Counted from the first letter of the stretch, positions 9,035-18,330 are shown. The stretch: DNA of 64,000 bases from Gammaproteobacteria bacterium (GCA_004172865.1 SEBV01000005.1:156116-220115), one strand, 5' to 3'. Notes: generated from the letters alone by a model not told the origin. Translations and numbers: made by a program.

Positions 9035-9694
9035 ATGTCATCGTTACGTTTTCGCTATCAAACCATTGAGTTCGGCGGTGTAGATATTCATTTACGCAGC
9101 CTGCGCGATAATCAGGAATTTTCGGACGACCACAGCGAAGCTGCAAATTTGGAAATCTCATCCGCCAGCTGGCCGCTATTCGGAATCCTTTGGGCTTCCG
9201 GCCAGGTATTGGCGGAACATATGAAAGATTTCGATATCGCCGGCAAACGCATTTTGGAAGTCGGCTGCGGCATCGCACTCGCCAGTCATTTGCTTAACAA
9301 TCGCCACGCCAACATCACCGCTACGGATTACCATCCCGAAGCCGGGAAATTTTTAGCGGAAAATGTAAAGCTCAATCGCAGCGACCAAATCCCCTACGTT
9401 CGCACTGGCTGGGCCGATGCAAAAAGCACATTGGGCGAATTTGACGTGATTATCGGCAGCGATCTTTTATACGAAAGCGAGCAAATTGAATTGCTCGCAT
9501 ACTTTCTACAACAGCATGCCGCCGCAAAATGCGAAATTATTTTGGTCGATCCCGGACGCGGGCATCACGCGAAATTCAGCAAAAAAATGGTAGCGCTCGG
9601 GTTTACGCATAGCCAGCAAAAGCCGGATACAGCGGCTTATCTGGACAAACCTTTCGGCGGGCAGGTGTTGTGTTATTTGCGCGATATACGCTGA
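9035..9694 (+). CDS. class I SAM methyltransferase, METTL21/Methyltransf_16-like
   Basis: A 219-residue cytoplasmic protein. The SAM-binding motif I is ILEVGCGIALASH near residue 77, and the acidic end of strand 2 is TATDYHPE. The motif GSDLLYE matches the (S)DxxY signature of the protein lysine / NNMT-like Methyltransf_16 group rather than that of small-molecule methyltransferases. I start at the ATG at 9035; the in-frame TTG at 8981 would add an Arg/Cys-rich tail that looks non-coding. Substrate unknown; protein methylation is inference. Confidence 0.8.
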   Translation: MSSLRFRYQTIEFGGVDIHLRSLRDNQEFSDDHSEAANLEISSASWPLFGILWASGQVLAEHMKDFDIAGKRILEVGCGIALASHLLNNRHANITATDYHPEAGKFLAENVKLNRSDQIPYVRTGWADAKSTLGEFDVIIGSDLLYESEQIELLAYFLQQHAAAKCEIILVDPGRGHHAKFSKKMVALGFTHSQQKPDTAAYLDKPFGGQVLCYLRDIR

Positions 9695-9737
9695 GAGACA
9701 CGGCAACACCAAGAAAAAAGCGCGGCCGCATGAGTGA

Positions 9738-10595
9738 CTATTGTTTGATAAATTCCCGGTTTTCGCCCGAGAGTTTCGAGTGAAGAATCAAGTGTCCATT
9801 GTCTAGCGAAACAATATCGTCTTCATCTTTTCGCTTATCTTCCGGCAATTCCGGTTGGCTGCGCGAGTAGGTCCACAGAAGTTGCTTACCGGAAACCGCC
9901 CAATATCCCACACTGGAAAATACGAGCTTGCCCGCGACCGTCAGGTTGCTGGTGAAAGTCAGGTCATCTTTAAGCGTAACTAATGAAACAGCAGGCGCAC
10001 CGTTTGGCGCTGCCCCGCTCCACTTCCAAGTTCCAACATAGGGAGTTTCGGATTTTTCTACGTCTGGAAGCGGCGCACCGGTGTACCAGGAAGCCGACTG
10101 AAACAGTAGCTTGGTATCTTCCAGCATGCGATCTTGTGCACCTTTGTCCACCAAAGTCGCGATGGCGACGACAGACTTTTTACCGTCAGTAATAAAGTGA
10201 TAGATCTGGGTAGAAAACTCTGCTTTTGCCGAGAACTTGAATTGAACTTCAAGGTAGTGGCCCGACAAAGACGACACTGTTTTATAGCCTCCCGAACGGC
10301 CAGCTTTGAGCGATGAAACACTCCCGCTCAAATCGCGCGTTAACCCCTGAAAATACTTTTTGTAGTCAGGCCAGCCCGGCGGTAACTTTATGGTTGAAAT
10401 CGAATATTGGAGTTTTTCGCCGTCCCATCCTGCTATCACTTTTTCTTTTTCATCAAAGTTTTGCAAAATTTGGTAGCTAATATCGAGTGATGGATCTGGC
10501 TCAAGAACAATGCCTGCAGGCAACACCAGACTTTCAGCGTGCGCACGTGAAAAAAAGGCAAAGAAGATAAACACAGCCCTGAGAATTAACTTCAT
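9738..10595 (-). CDS. secreted protein of unknown function
   Basis: A 285-residue protein not recognised. A signal peptide (FIFFAFFSRAHAES) ends near residue 20. Residues 20-170 read like a domain with alternating beta strands (YHFITDGKKSVVAIATLV), and residues 195-285 form a second segment starting TYPYVGTWKW-like (PYVGTWKWSG) and containing GYWAVSGKQLLWTYS, reminiscent of lipocalin-type 'GTW' folds that bind small ligands. It stands alone between the methyltransferase gene and a sugar operon. No catalytic motif is visible. Confidence 0.7.
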   Translation of the reverse strand: MKLILRAVFIFFAFFSRAHAESLVLPAGIVLEPDPSLDISYQILQNFDEKEKVIAGWDGEKLQYSISTIKLPPGWPDYKKYFQGLTRDLSGSVSSLKAGRSGGYKTVSSLSGHYLEVQFKFSAKAEFSTQIYHFITDGKKSVVAIATLVDKGAQDRMLEDTKLLFQSASWYTGAPLPDVEKSETPYVGTWKWSGAAPNGAPAVSLVTLKDDLTFTSNLTVAGKLVFSSVGYWAVSGKQLLWTYSRSQPELPEDKRKDEDDIVSLDNGHLILHSKLSGENREFIKQ

Positions 10596-10710
10596 TTTCT
10601 ATTCCATGGTGATGAGACTACAAAGCAAAAATTTGAAAGTGGCGTTGTATTAAGCTGCGCGACTATATATTTCCGCCCAATGAATTCCAAGAGAAATGCC
10701 AATGCTTCCG

Positions 10711-11562
10711 CTAATACTTCCAGCGTTCCAGTAATTTTTTACTCAACAAAATCCCTTCATCTTCACTTAATTTTTTGCCCTCGTACTCAACGCCTATGTA
10801 ACCTTGATAATCAGAGTTTTTAATCATCGTCATCATGCGATTGAAATCAATATCCGGTTCATCACCGTTTGCTTCTATATCGTAAGTCTTCGCGCTAATA
10901 GCTCCCGCATAAGGCAACATTTCCTGCACACCTTGGTAAGGATCGTAATGTTCGACGCAAGGCGATTCCCATAAATCCCCAGGCACTTCGCGGCGAATAC
11001 AAAAATTTCCAAAGTCGGGCATGGTGCCGACGTTCGGTAAATTTACTGCGCGAATAACAGCAATCAATAAATCGATTTTTGCAGAAAGGCCGCCGTGATT
11101 TTCTACCAACACTTTTAGATTAAATTGTTGTGCATAGGCGCCAAGGGCTTGTAAACTTTCGGTTGAACCCTGCAACCATTCTGCTTCGCTAACAAAACCG
11201 TGCAAGTTAACGCGCACCGCATCGCATTCTAAAAACGCGGCTGCTCGAATCCATTTTTTGTGATTTTCTACAGACTGAATGCGCGCTTGCGAGGCTGCAG
11301 CGGCTAATTCACCTTCATGATCAATCATAATCAGCAAATTTTTAACACCTGCAGCCTGCGCATTATTTTTTAATTGCTGCAAAAATTCCTGATCTTCCGC
11401 TTTATCAATAAAAAATTGGTTAACGTATTCCACCGCGACTATGTTGTAGCGTTCGCGAGCGATACGCGGGAAATCCAGCGTATCGATTTCTTTACTAAAT
11501 AAAGATTTATTCAGCGACCATTGCGCGAGGGAAATTTCAAACGGAAATTTTTCATAACTCAT
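10711..11562 (-). CDS. sugar phosphate isomerase/epimerase-like TIM-barrel protein
   Basis: A 283-residue cytoplasmic protein of the xylose-isomerase-like TIM-barrel superfamily. The metal-binding acidic and His residues are suggested by VENHGGLS (Glu, His), GTMPDFGNF (Asp), AKTYD and VEYEG (Glu) near the C-terminus, as in hexulose and inosose epimerases. It starts 24 bp after the HAD phosphatase stop, so the two form an operon. The substrate cannot be named; a ketose or inositol-type sugar is plausible. Confidence 0.82.
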   Translation of the reverse strand: MSYEKFPFEISLAQWSLNKSLFSKEIDTLDFPRIARERYNIVAVEYVNQFFIDKAEDQEFLQQLKNNAQAAGVKNLLIMIDHEGELAAAASQARIQSVENHKKWIRAAAFLECDAVRVNLHGFVSEAEWLQGSTESLQALGAYAQQFNLKVLVENHGGLSAKIDLLIAVIRAVNLPNVGTMPDFGNFCIRREVPGDLWESPCVEHYDPYQGVQEMLPYAGAISAKTYDIEANGDEPDIDFNRMMTMIKNSDYQGYIGVEYEGKKLSEDEGILLSKKLLERWKY

Positions 11563-11586
11563 GAGCAGAAGACCCGAAATTTTCGG

Positions 11587-12186
11587 CTACAAAAAATAAT
11601 CGTTTTCTATGGCATGTACGAGCAGCACGTCTATTCCAGCCATACCGGCCAACTCGGCAGCTTGTAATCCCAATTTGGAATCTTCAAATACAACGCATTT
11701 TTCCGGAGCGATTCCAAGTAATTCCGCGCAGCGCAAAAAAGTATCCGGCGCGGGCTTGGGGTTTTGCACTTGATCGGCACCAACGATTGCCGTCACGTAG
11801 AAATCAAGGCCGCACAATTGCAATATAGTTGTCGCTTCCTGCGTGTAAGCGCCCGTGCCTATCGCCATAGGTTTAACGCCGTGATATTTTTTGGCGATTT
11901 CAATTAACGCCGTTGGCTTAACGTATTTGTGCATATTTTCGTGCACAAGTTTTTCTTTGAAATCATTCATTTCATCCAGCGTTGCATCCACGCTGACATT
12001 AAATTTTTCCAATAAAATTTCGATGGTACCTTTAGTGGGCACGCCAGCTAATGAACGCATCAAGAGGCGATCCACCGGGATGCCATATTTTTCCAGCGTT
12101 TTGCTCCAGGCAAATTCATGTAATTGGCCACTATCGACAAGCGTGCCGTCCATATCAAAAATTAAAGCATCGTATTGGTCGTACAT
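11587..12186 (-). CDS. HAD-IA sugar phosphatase (beta-phosphoglucomutase/YqaB-like)
   Basis: A 199-residue HAD hydrolase. Motif I is FDMDGTLVDS with the nucleophile and acid/base Asp pair, motif II is GTGAY near residue 113, the lysine is in NPKPAPDTF, and motif III/IV is VFEDSKLGLQAA. The helical cap and this motif set resemble YqaB, which dephosphorylates fructose-1-phosphate, and beta-phosphoglucomutases. I use the ATG at 12186, with an AGAGA Shine-Dalgarno sequence, over the GTG at 12198. It is the first gene of an operon with the TIM-barrel epimerase. Confidence 0.88.
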   Translation of the reverse strand: MYDQYDALIFDMDGTLVDSGQLHEFAWSKTLEKYGIPVDRLLMRSLAGVPTKGTIEILLEKFNVSVDATLDEMNDFKEKLVHENMHKYVKPTALIEIAKKYHGVKPMAIGTGAYTQEATTILQLCGLDFYVTAIVGADQVQNPKPAPDTFLRCAELLGIAPEKCVVFEDSKLGLQAAELAGMAGIDVLLVHAIENDYFL

Positions 12187-12545
12187 GGAATCTCTCACGT
12201 AAATGCGTCGAAACGCTGATCAAAAAGTGCGCAAAGCGCGGGCGGCGGGAATTTTTTGGTGCAAGTGTTGCGAATTAAACCACATCAAGGTCAGTTCAAA
12301 AAATCAAAATAAGTAAACTTTACCTAGTGTGCGGATTTGAGCTGTAATTTTTTATTAATACAAGTGTCACATTAGCAACTTGGTTTTAATAATTTTTGTT
12401 AAGCAAACATAAGAGTATAAGAGTATTGTTGAACCAGTTCGCTCTTATGGGTAGACTCCGGTCTAGCCAAGTCAACTTTTATTCAAATAGCGTAGACATT
12501 GGTCAATAAAAATATCAAACAATAATTACTATAAGGGGCGTTCAT
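12187..12545. other. divergent intergenic region, AT-rich
   Basis: About 360 bp separates the HAD/epimerase operon (-) from a small membrane-protein gene (+). I see no operator palindrome or RNA gene. An AAGGGG Shine-Dalgarno sequence precedes the ATG at 12546. Confidence 0.5.
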
Positions 12546-12848
12546 ATGAACGGTTTATATCCCACTACTCACAACACAAGCTTTAACGAATTAAACTTAT
12601 CTAGCTCTGGTGCTCACAATCCTATTTGGCTTGTACTTATCGGCATCAGTTTTCTAACTCTCTATGTCGCACTGAGTAGTTGGTTAGGTTGGGTCTCACT
12701 GCATCTTCTGTTTGAAATAAATACTAAGGAAACTTCAATGCTCACTTATGGAGCAGGTGCGTTATCAGGTTTCATGGGATTGTTTATGATGCGAAGCTTA
12801 TTCCGTCTTCCGATGCATCTTTATCGTAGCTATCGCAACGCTCGATAA
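12546..12848 (+). CDS. small two-helix membrane protein, unknown
   Basis: A 100-residue protein not recognised. A polar N-terminus (Asn/Ser/Thr-rich, residues 1-25) is followed by two hydrophobic helices, about 27-52 (PIWLVLIGISFLTLYVALS) and 66-84 (YGAGALSGFMGLFMMRSLF), and a basic tail ending RSYRNAR. The basic tail suggests the C-terminus is cytoplasmic. A good Shine-Dalgarno sequence (AAGGGGCG) supports expression. It precedes the CBS-domain gene by 118 bp. Confidence 0.7.
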   Translation: MNGLYPTTHNTSFNELNLSSSGAHNPIWLVLIGISFLTLYVALSSWLGWVSLHLLFEINTKETSMLTYGAGALSGFMGLFMMRSLFRLPMHLYRSYRNAR

Positions 12849-12966
12849 GATTCAATCGTTAAACGCAGCGCACCTCTTTATTTTTTGATATAAAAAATAT
12901 TGTCGCTTTTACACATCTTGTTTCAATGAAGCATTCCATTTTGCGCGAAGGGATAATGGTGATCTG

Positions 12967-13407
12967 ATGAAAAAAGTAAAAGACATATTGAATTCAAAAA
13001 TTGACCCCGACACCCATAGCGTTGAACCCAATGCTACGGTTTGGGACGCTATTGAATTAATGACTGAAAAAAGTGTAGGCGCGTTGCTTGTTACGGAAAA
13101 TCAAGAATTGCTCGGCGTAATCAGTGAGCGCGACTATATGCGCAAGGTTGCGCTCTTGGGTCGCGCCTCCAAATCCACCGCTGTCAAAGAAATAATGACG
13201 CCGAATCCCATCACGGTTACGCCAGAAGAAACCATGGATGCTTGCATGACCTTAATGACCGAAAAGCGCATTCGTCATTTACCAGTCGTCGCTGATGGAA
13301 AGATATTTGGCATGCTTTCTATTCGTGATCTACTTGAAAGCACCATGGAAGAACAGAAACATTTAATTCAACAACTCGAACAATATATTCGCGGCGAAAC
13401 CTACTAA
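12967..13407 (+). CDS. two-CBS-domain protein
   Basis: A 146-residue cytoplasmic protein consisting of a tandem CBS pair. The first repeat is about residues 10-62 (VWDAIELMTEKSVGALLVT ... GVISERDYMRKV) and the second about 74-128 (IMTPNPITVTPEETMDACM ... GMLSIRDLL). Such stand-alone pairs bind adenine nucleotides and sense energy charge. A terminator-like hairpin follows. Its partner is not evident from context. Confidence 0.92.
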   Translation: MKKVKDILNSKIDPDTHSVEPNATVWDAIELMTEKSVGALLVTENQELLGVISERDYMRKVALLGRASKSTAVKEIMTPNPITVTPEETMDACMTLMTEKRIRHLPVVADGKIFGMLSIRDLLESTMEEQKHLIQQLEQYIRGETY

Positions 13408-13409
13408 AT

Positions 13410-13444
13410 AATCGCCACAGTATTTTATCAAACACGGCGATTTT
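13410..13444 (+). terminator. terminator after CBS gene
   Basis: AATCGCC pairs with GGCGATT across a 20-base AT-rich loop and is followed by TTTT. The long loop makes it weaker than the others in this window. Confidence 0.5.
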
Positions 13445-13556
13445 CAATTCATTGTGTATTCCTTTACAATCCAGTGAGCGTTAACACCAGATTTCCATTA
13501 ACACAACTCATTTTCGCGTCACGATTTTTAATCCGCTTAATTAATACCGCGCACGT

Positions 13557-13946
13557 ATGAATTCATCAACAATCTCCAGCGAACTGCGACGCTTTATTCA
13601 GAGTATTGCGTCTATACCACAGCTTGAAGCGATTCTTTTATTGCAGCAGGCACCGGAACATCTGTGGACTGAAACTACGCTCGCTCAACGTTTATATTTA
13701 AATAAAGAACAAGCCGCTGCAATGTTGAAAGGTTTATACGCGGCAGGAATTTGTGCACCATCAGCACAAGCGCCCGATAGTTTTATTTATTCACCCGCAT
13801 CTACCGAATTAAGCGAATTGATTAATCAGTTAGCAATTTATTATCCGCGCAATCTTATTGCAGTAACCAACATGATTCATTCCAAAGCAAATGCAGAGCA
13901 ACGCGTTCAGCAGTTTGCCGACGCTTTTAAGTTTTTTAAGGATTAA
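13557..13946 (+). CDS. winged-helix-like small protein, unknown
   Basis: A 129-residue cytoplasmic protein. Residues 15-75 read as a winged-helix fold (LEAILLLQQAPEHLWTETTLAQ, then LNKEQAAAMLKGLYAAGI as a recognition-helix-like segment). The C-terminal helix (residues 85-129) is amphipathic. Only 3 bp separate its stop from the next start, so it is translationally coupled to the first of two small membrane proteins. It might be the regulator or cytoplasmic partner of that cassette; this is inference. Confidence 0.7.
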   Translation: MNSSTISSELRRFIQSIASIPQLEAILLLQQAPEHLWTETTLAQRLYLNKEQAAAMLKGLYAAGICAPSAQAPDSFIYSPASTELSELINQLAIYYPRNLIAVTNMIHSKANAEQRVQQFADAFKFFKD

Positions 13947-13949
13947 TAG

Positions 13950-14204
13950 ATGGCCGCAATTATTTATACGCTGTGTACGCTTACCTCGCTACTTTGCGCC
14001 CTATTGCTGCTGCGCAGTTATTTCAGAAGTAAATACCGTTTGCTTTATTGGGCCGGAATTTGCTTTCTGGGAATCACACTCAATAATATGTTGTTAGTCG
14101 CAGACAAACTTATTTTCCCCAATATAGATTTATTTCCGTTTCGTGTAGCCGTTGGTTTTTTAGCGCTGTGTTTCTTTATGTATGGATTAATTTTTGACGA
14201 GTAG
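13950..14204 (+). CDS. small three-helix membrane protein, DUF5985-like (copy 1)
   Basis: An 84-residue protein with three predicted helices and little else. The motif RSYFRSKYRLLYWAGICFLG lies between helices 1 and 2, and an Asn and Asp (NNMLLVADK) lie at the end of helix 2. It resembles proteins I know as DUF5985; the family name is from memory. It is clearly related to the next gene. Function unknown. Confidence 0.72.
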   Translation: MAAIIYTLCTLTSLLCALLLLRSYFRSKYRLLYWAGICFLGITLNNMLLVADKLIFPNIDLFPFRVAVGFLALCFFMYGLIFDE

Positions 14205-14213
14205 GAAAATAAA

Positions 14214-14480
14214 ATGATTGCAATGACAATTGGTGCCACCGCTACCCTTTATTTAATTATAGGTTTATTTTTTATTCGTTTTTGGCGCTCAACGCACGAC
14301 CGTTTTTTCTTATTTTTTGCAATTTGCTTTTTAATGGAAGCAGCCAACCGCGTTATGCTCGGTGCATTTTTTGATTTCAGAGAAGCATCGCCAATTTATT
14401 ATTTAATTCGCTTGCTGTCTTATAGCTTTATCATCATCGCTATTCTGGATAAAAATAGACGGGTAAAAAAAGAGAAATAA
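14214..14480 (+). CDS. small three-helix membrane protein, DUF5985-like (copy 2)
   Basis: An 88-residue protein with the same layout as the gene 9 bp upstream: the motif RFWRSTHDRFFLFFAICFLM aligns with the first protein's Arg-rich loop and ICFL core, and an Asn (ANRVML) aligns with the end of helix 2. The C-terminal tail is highly basic (KNRRVKKEK). The pair looks like an old tandem duplication and may form a heteromer. Confidence 0.72.
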   Translation: MIAMTIGATATLYLIIGLFFIRFWRSTHDRFFLFFAICFLMEAANRVMLGAFFDFREASPIYYLIRLLSYSFIIIAILDKNRRVKKEK

Positions 14481-14735
14481 ATGTTATTTATCCATTCAAA
14501 TTCACATTATAAAAATAGAAATGGAATTAGCACCAGCAGCTCTACTTATTGAGAATTAAAATCAACAAAGGCTAGTGCACCAAAATATTTTTATTGCATA
14601 CATGAGTGCCCGCCGAAAAGTAGACATCAGTTTTACAATTGCTGATACCTATAACCACCCACTTGTAGTAACCTACGAAGTCAAAATTTACCCACAACCT
14701 ACAATGGAATATGTATTTTCACCATTGGAACCAGC

Positions 14736-15980
14736 ATGCAAAACCCAAAAGATGTAATCGCAATTCAATCCATAGGGGCCATTCCCACAATTCTTGAAGC
14801 CGTCGCCGCCATCACCGGTCTAAGATTTGTGTGCGTTGCACGTGTTACCCAGGATTCATGGACAACTTGCGCAGTGCTGGATCAACTTAACTTCGGTTTG
14901 AAGCCCGGCGATGGTTTGGATATAACCACCACCTTGTGTGAAGAAGTGAGAGACACCAATAAGTCGGTAATTATTGATCACGTAAATGAGGATGATAAAT
15001 ACAGAAATCATCACACACCCCGAATTTATGGTTTCCAAAGTTACATATCCGTTCCGCTTTCTCGCAAAGATGGCGAATATTTTGGTACCTTGTGCGCGCT
15101 TGATCCTCTCCCTGCAAAACTTTCTAACACCGCAACTATCGCAAGCATGAATATGTTTTGTGAATTAATTTCGTTGCAGCTTGAAAGCGAAATAATTCAC
15201 GCCGAAATCCATAAAGAATTAATGAACGAGCGCGAAACCGCAGAATTGCGTGAGCAATTTATCGCGGTACTTGGGCACGACTTGCGCAACCCACTCAATG
15301 CAATTTTAACAGCGACGCAAATGCTGAATGCAATTCCTGAACTTGAACCTAAAATAAATAGCAAAGTTCAAATGATTCAAAATAGTGCCCAACGTATTTC
15401 TGTATTAATTGATGATGTTGTAGATTTTACTAAAGGCCGAATGGGCGGCGGCATCGCAATTGATTTGCGCCATGAAAATTCAATCACCGGTATGCTCGAA
15501 CATGTTGTAGCAGAACTTATTAGCAAACATTCTGAGCGTGAAGTTATCACCGACATTGATTCAAATATTGCGCTCTTGTGCGACTCAGGTCGCATCGGGC
15601 AATTGCTGTCAAATCTGTTAAAAAATGCGCTGGTACATGGCGATGCAAATCAACCTATTCGTGTTGCTGCAAATTGTAGAGAAGGTCTATTTAAAATTTC
15701 GGTAACCAATGGCGGGCCGGTTTTATCGCGCGATACCATTAAAGAATTATTCAAACCTTTCGTACGCGGTGCGGCCAGTAACGGCAGCGAAGGTTTGGGA
15801 TTAGGATTATTTATTATCCATGAAATTGCCCGCTCTCACGGCGGCGAAATTCGAGTAGTCTCTAACGAGAAAGAAACATCTTTTATTTTTACAATTAAAA
15901 CCGCCGAATTTATTGAACGCCGAAAAAATACCGATAGCACTTGTCACTTTGTAGAGAAGCGCGAAATAATTGGCAGCTAA
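14736..15980 (+). CDS. GAF-domain sensor histidine kinase
   Basis: A 414-residue cytoplasmic kinase. A GAF domain occupies about residues 12-150 (SYISVPLSRKDGEYFGTLCALD is its typical core). A HisKA dimerisation domain follows, with the phosphoacceptor His181 in LGHDLRNPLN. The ATPase domain has the N box (LLSNLLKNALVHG) and the G boxes (SEGLGLGLFIIHEIARSHGG). There are no transmembrane helices and no receiver domain, and no response regulator gene is adjacent. It lies 255 bp after the two small membrane proteins, which could supply membrane input; that link is speculative. Confidence 0.9.
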   Translation: MQNPKDVIAIQSIGAIPTILEAVAAITGLRFVCVARVTQDSWTTCAVLDQLNFGLKPGDGLDITTTLCEEVRDTNKSVIIDHVNEDDKYRNHHTPRIYGFQSYISVPLSRKDGEYFGTLCALDPLPAKLSNTATIASMNMFCELISLQLESEIIHAEIHKELMNERETAELREQFIAVLGHDLRNPLNAILTATQMLNAIPELEPKINSKVQMIQNSAQRISVLIDDVVDFTKGRMGGGIAIDLRHENSITGMLEHVVAELISKHSEREVITDIDSNIALLCDSGRIGQLLSNLLKNALVHGDANQPIRVAANCREGLFKISVTNGGPVLSRDTIKELFKPFVRGAASNGSEGLGLGLFIIHEIARSHGGEIRVVSNEKETSFIFTIKTAEFIERRKNTDSTCHFVEKREIIGS

Positions 15981-16676
15981 GTTTGGTATCGGGGTAGCGT
16001 GCGCGGTAATGTCTATAGATAATTTTCCATTCGCCCAATTCATCATTGGGTCAGCCCGCCAATTCATATATTGCGCTTTTGCAAATATAGATCACTTAAT
16101 TTAAACCCATTGCACCGGATTTATGCAATTGCACTGAACCTTGCCTCTTATTAATTCACACACCAATCACATGTATGTTGTATAAAAATCCACGTGTTAC
16201 TTTTAGTTGTGTTTTGTGTTCATTACTACCCACTAATCCAATCCTGTTAACAGTTTTTTGAAATAAATTGTTTATAGCAAAATGGTGCTTTGCTTTGTGC
16301 AAATGACCATGCTATAAATGACAACGTTGCCATTCGAGATTTATGTGAATCTCACGGCTATTATTTGATATTGACCAAGCACTCATTGCATTGGTCACGC
16401 GTTCGGAATAACAACAATAAGCAACTGCCACATTTTCTATTGGCAGATTGCAGTCAACAAATTTAGTAAATCTTTTCTTTCGATAGTCGTTTTTTCGTTA
16501 CCTACACAGAAGCTTTTACTCAGCGCTCAGGCGCGGGGTCTGGGGATTTTTTTGCCTCGACTTTAAGTTCTATGTGCAGGCAATAAAGTTTTAGCAATTT
16601 GCTCGTCAACCAAAATCGCTGCCGTTAATTAAGGCTTGCGATTCATAACCAAACAAAAAGTGAGGGGACAGTAATA
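15981..16676. other. long intergenic region upstream of chitinase gene
   Basis: Nearly 700 bp without a credible ORF. I looked for a cyclic-di-GMP (GEMM) riboswitch, since chitinase genes sometimes carry one, and did not find its conserved core. A GAGGGG Shine-Dalgarno sequence precedes the chitinase ATG. The region probably holds the chitinase promoter and regulatory sites I could not identify. Confidence 0.5.
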
Positions 16677-18275
16677 ATGAAATTTCAATCGATTAAAAAA
16701 GCGCTGCTGTTAGCATCCGCAACATTTAGTACACTTTTATTCGCAAGCCACGCGTTCGCCGTAAGCTGTACTGGTTTACCGGAATGGAACAGCGCCGCGG
16801 CATACAGCGGTAACACTCAAGTTAAATCTGCAGGCAAAGCCTACAAAGCCAATTGGTGGACACAAAACCAGGACCCCGCGACTCACTCAGCGCAATATCA
16901 AGAATGGACTTTGTTAGGTGTTTGCGATGGCACCACGTCATCAGCATCAAGCACATCGGTTGCGAGCAGCACATCAGTCGCAAGCAGCGTTAAATCCAGT
17001 TCATCATCGAGCAAAATTTCCAGCTCTGTTGCCAGTTCAACTAGCTCCGTAGGCGGCACATGTGCATCGCCGCAATACGTTGCGGGCACAACTTATAATA
17101 TCGGCCAACTTGTACAAAATCTTGGTAGCGAATATAGCTGCACCGTGGGCGGTTGGTGTTCATCAACATCTGCGTGGGCTTATGCACCGGGCTCAGGTTC
17201 GGCGTGGACTCAAGCGTGGAATTTAGTGCGCAGTTGTTCGGCAGCTTCATCCAGCGTTGCATCTACTTCAAGTTCAAAATCCAGCGCAACATCGGTAACA
17301 AGTTCTAAATCAAGCAGCTCATCATCCGTTAACAATGGTTTGCCAAAACACGCACTCGTTGGTTACTGGCATGACTTTGATAACGGCAGCGGCGTAATTC
17401 GCTTAGCCAATGTGGACGCAACCTGGGACGTAATTGTTATCGCCTTCGCCGATGACGCAGGCAACGGCAATGTATCTTTCACACTAGACCCAAGCTTAAA
17501 CAAAGCGACCTTCATTGCGGACGTAGCTGCAAAACGCGCACAAGGTAAAAAAGTTGTTCTCTCTTTCGGCGGACAAAACGGCACAGTGACGTTGAACAAT
17601 TCTACTAACGTTGCGAATTTTGTAAGCAGCACAGCAGCAATTCTTAACGAATATGGTTTCGACGGAATCGATATAGATTTGGAAAGTGGCGCGGGTGTAA
17701 CTTCAGGTGCACCTATCATTACTAACTTGCCAATTGCCATCAAACAATTGAAAACAAGTTTCCCAAATTTATATTTGTCTATGGCTCCCGAGCATCCCTA
17801 TGTTCAAGGTGGCTTCGTAGCAGCGTCAGGAATTTGGGGCGCGTATTTACCGATTATTGACAGCTTGCGTAATGAATTAAATATTTTGCACGTGCAGCTA
17901 TACAACAACGGTTCGCTCTACACGCCTTACGGAACATTTTCAGAAGGCTCAGTAGATATTATGGTTGCATCATCGCGCATGTTAATTGAAGGTTTCACCA
18001 AAGCCGACGGCACAAGATTTAACGGCCTGCGCCCAGATCAAGTCGCCATAGGTTTACCTTCAGGCGCGCGTTCTGCAAATAGCGGTTACGCAACACCAGC
18101 TGACATCAACAAAGCGTTAACTTGCTTAACACAATTGGTAAATTGCAACACCGTTGTGCCCAGCGCCGCATACCCAACCTTCCGCGGTATCATGACCTGG
18201 TCAATCAACTGGGATGTAAAAGACGGCCGCCCATTCTCAGTGCCCGTTTCAAATAGTTTGAAAGCTTTACCGTAA
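16677..18275 (+). CDS. secreted modular chitinase: CBM5/12 - chitin-binding - GH18
   Basis: A 532-residue exported enzyme. The signal peptide ends near ASHAFAVS (residue ~28). A CBM5/12 module follows at about 31-80 (AYKANWWTQNQDP), then a poly-Ser linker, then a second Cys-bounded chitin-binding module at about 124-185 (AYAPGSGSAWTQAW), then another Ser linker. The GH18 barrel runs from about 225 to the end with the signature DGIDIDLES, putting catalytic Asp332, Asp334 and Glu336 in place. It is predicted to cleave chitin outside the cell. Serine linkers of this type are a hallmark of Cellvibrio secreted CAZymes. A strong terminator follows. Confidence 0.95.
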   Translation: MKFQSIKKALLLASATFSTLLFASHAFAVSCTGLPEWNSAAAYSGNTQVKSAGKAYKANWWTQNQDPATHSAQYQEWTLLGVCDGTTSSASSTSVASSTSVASSVKSSSSSSKISSSVASSTSSVGGTCASPQYVAGTTYNIGQLVQNLGSEYSCTVGGWCSSTSAWAYAPGSGSAWTQAWNLVRSCSAASSSVASTSSSKSSATSVTSSKSSSSSSVNNGLPKHALVGYWHDFDNGSGVIRLANVDATWDVIVIAFADDAGNGNVSFTLDPSLNKATFIADVAAKRAQGKKVVLSFGGQNGTVTLNNSTNVANFVSSTAAILNEYGFDGIDIDLESGAGVTSGAPIITNLPIAIKQLKTSFPNLYLSMAPEHPYVQGGFVAASGIWGAYLPIIDSLRNELNILHVQLYNNGSLYTPYGTFSEGSVDIMVASSRMLIEGFTKADGTRFNGLRPDQVAIGLPSGARSANSGYATPADINKALTCLTQLVNCNTVVPSAAYPTFRGIMTWSINWDVKDGRPFSVPVSNSLKALP

Positions 18276-18291
18276 TTAGTAAGCGTTAAAT

Positions 18292-18330
18292 AAAAAAGGG
18301 CCGACAGATTTATCTGTTGGCCCTTTTTTT
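18292..18330 (+). terminator. strong rho-independent terminator after chitinase
   Basis: AAAAAAGGGCCGACAGA pairs with TCTGTTGGCCCTTTTTTT around a short loop, with a run of seven T. Confidence 0.9.

Noticed and set aside
14575..14757. 60-codon GTG-start ORF before the GAF kinase
   Set aside because: It overlaps the kinase start and lacks a ribosome-binding site; the kinase frame has clear domain support.
15981..16676. GEMM c-di-GMP riboswitch before the chitinase gene
   Set aside because: The conserved GEMM core motifs were not visible.
16677..18275. Serine-codon repeats in the chitinase (and mannanase) that might look like a CRISPR or VNTR
   Set aside because: They encode the poly-Ser linkers typical of secreted Cellvibrio enzymes and have no spacer structure.
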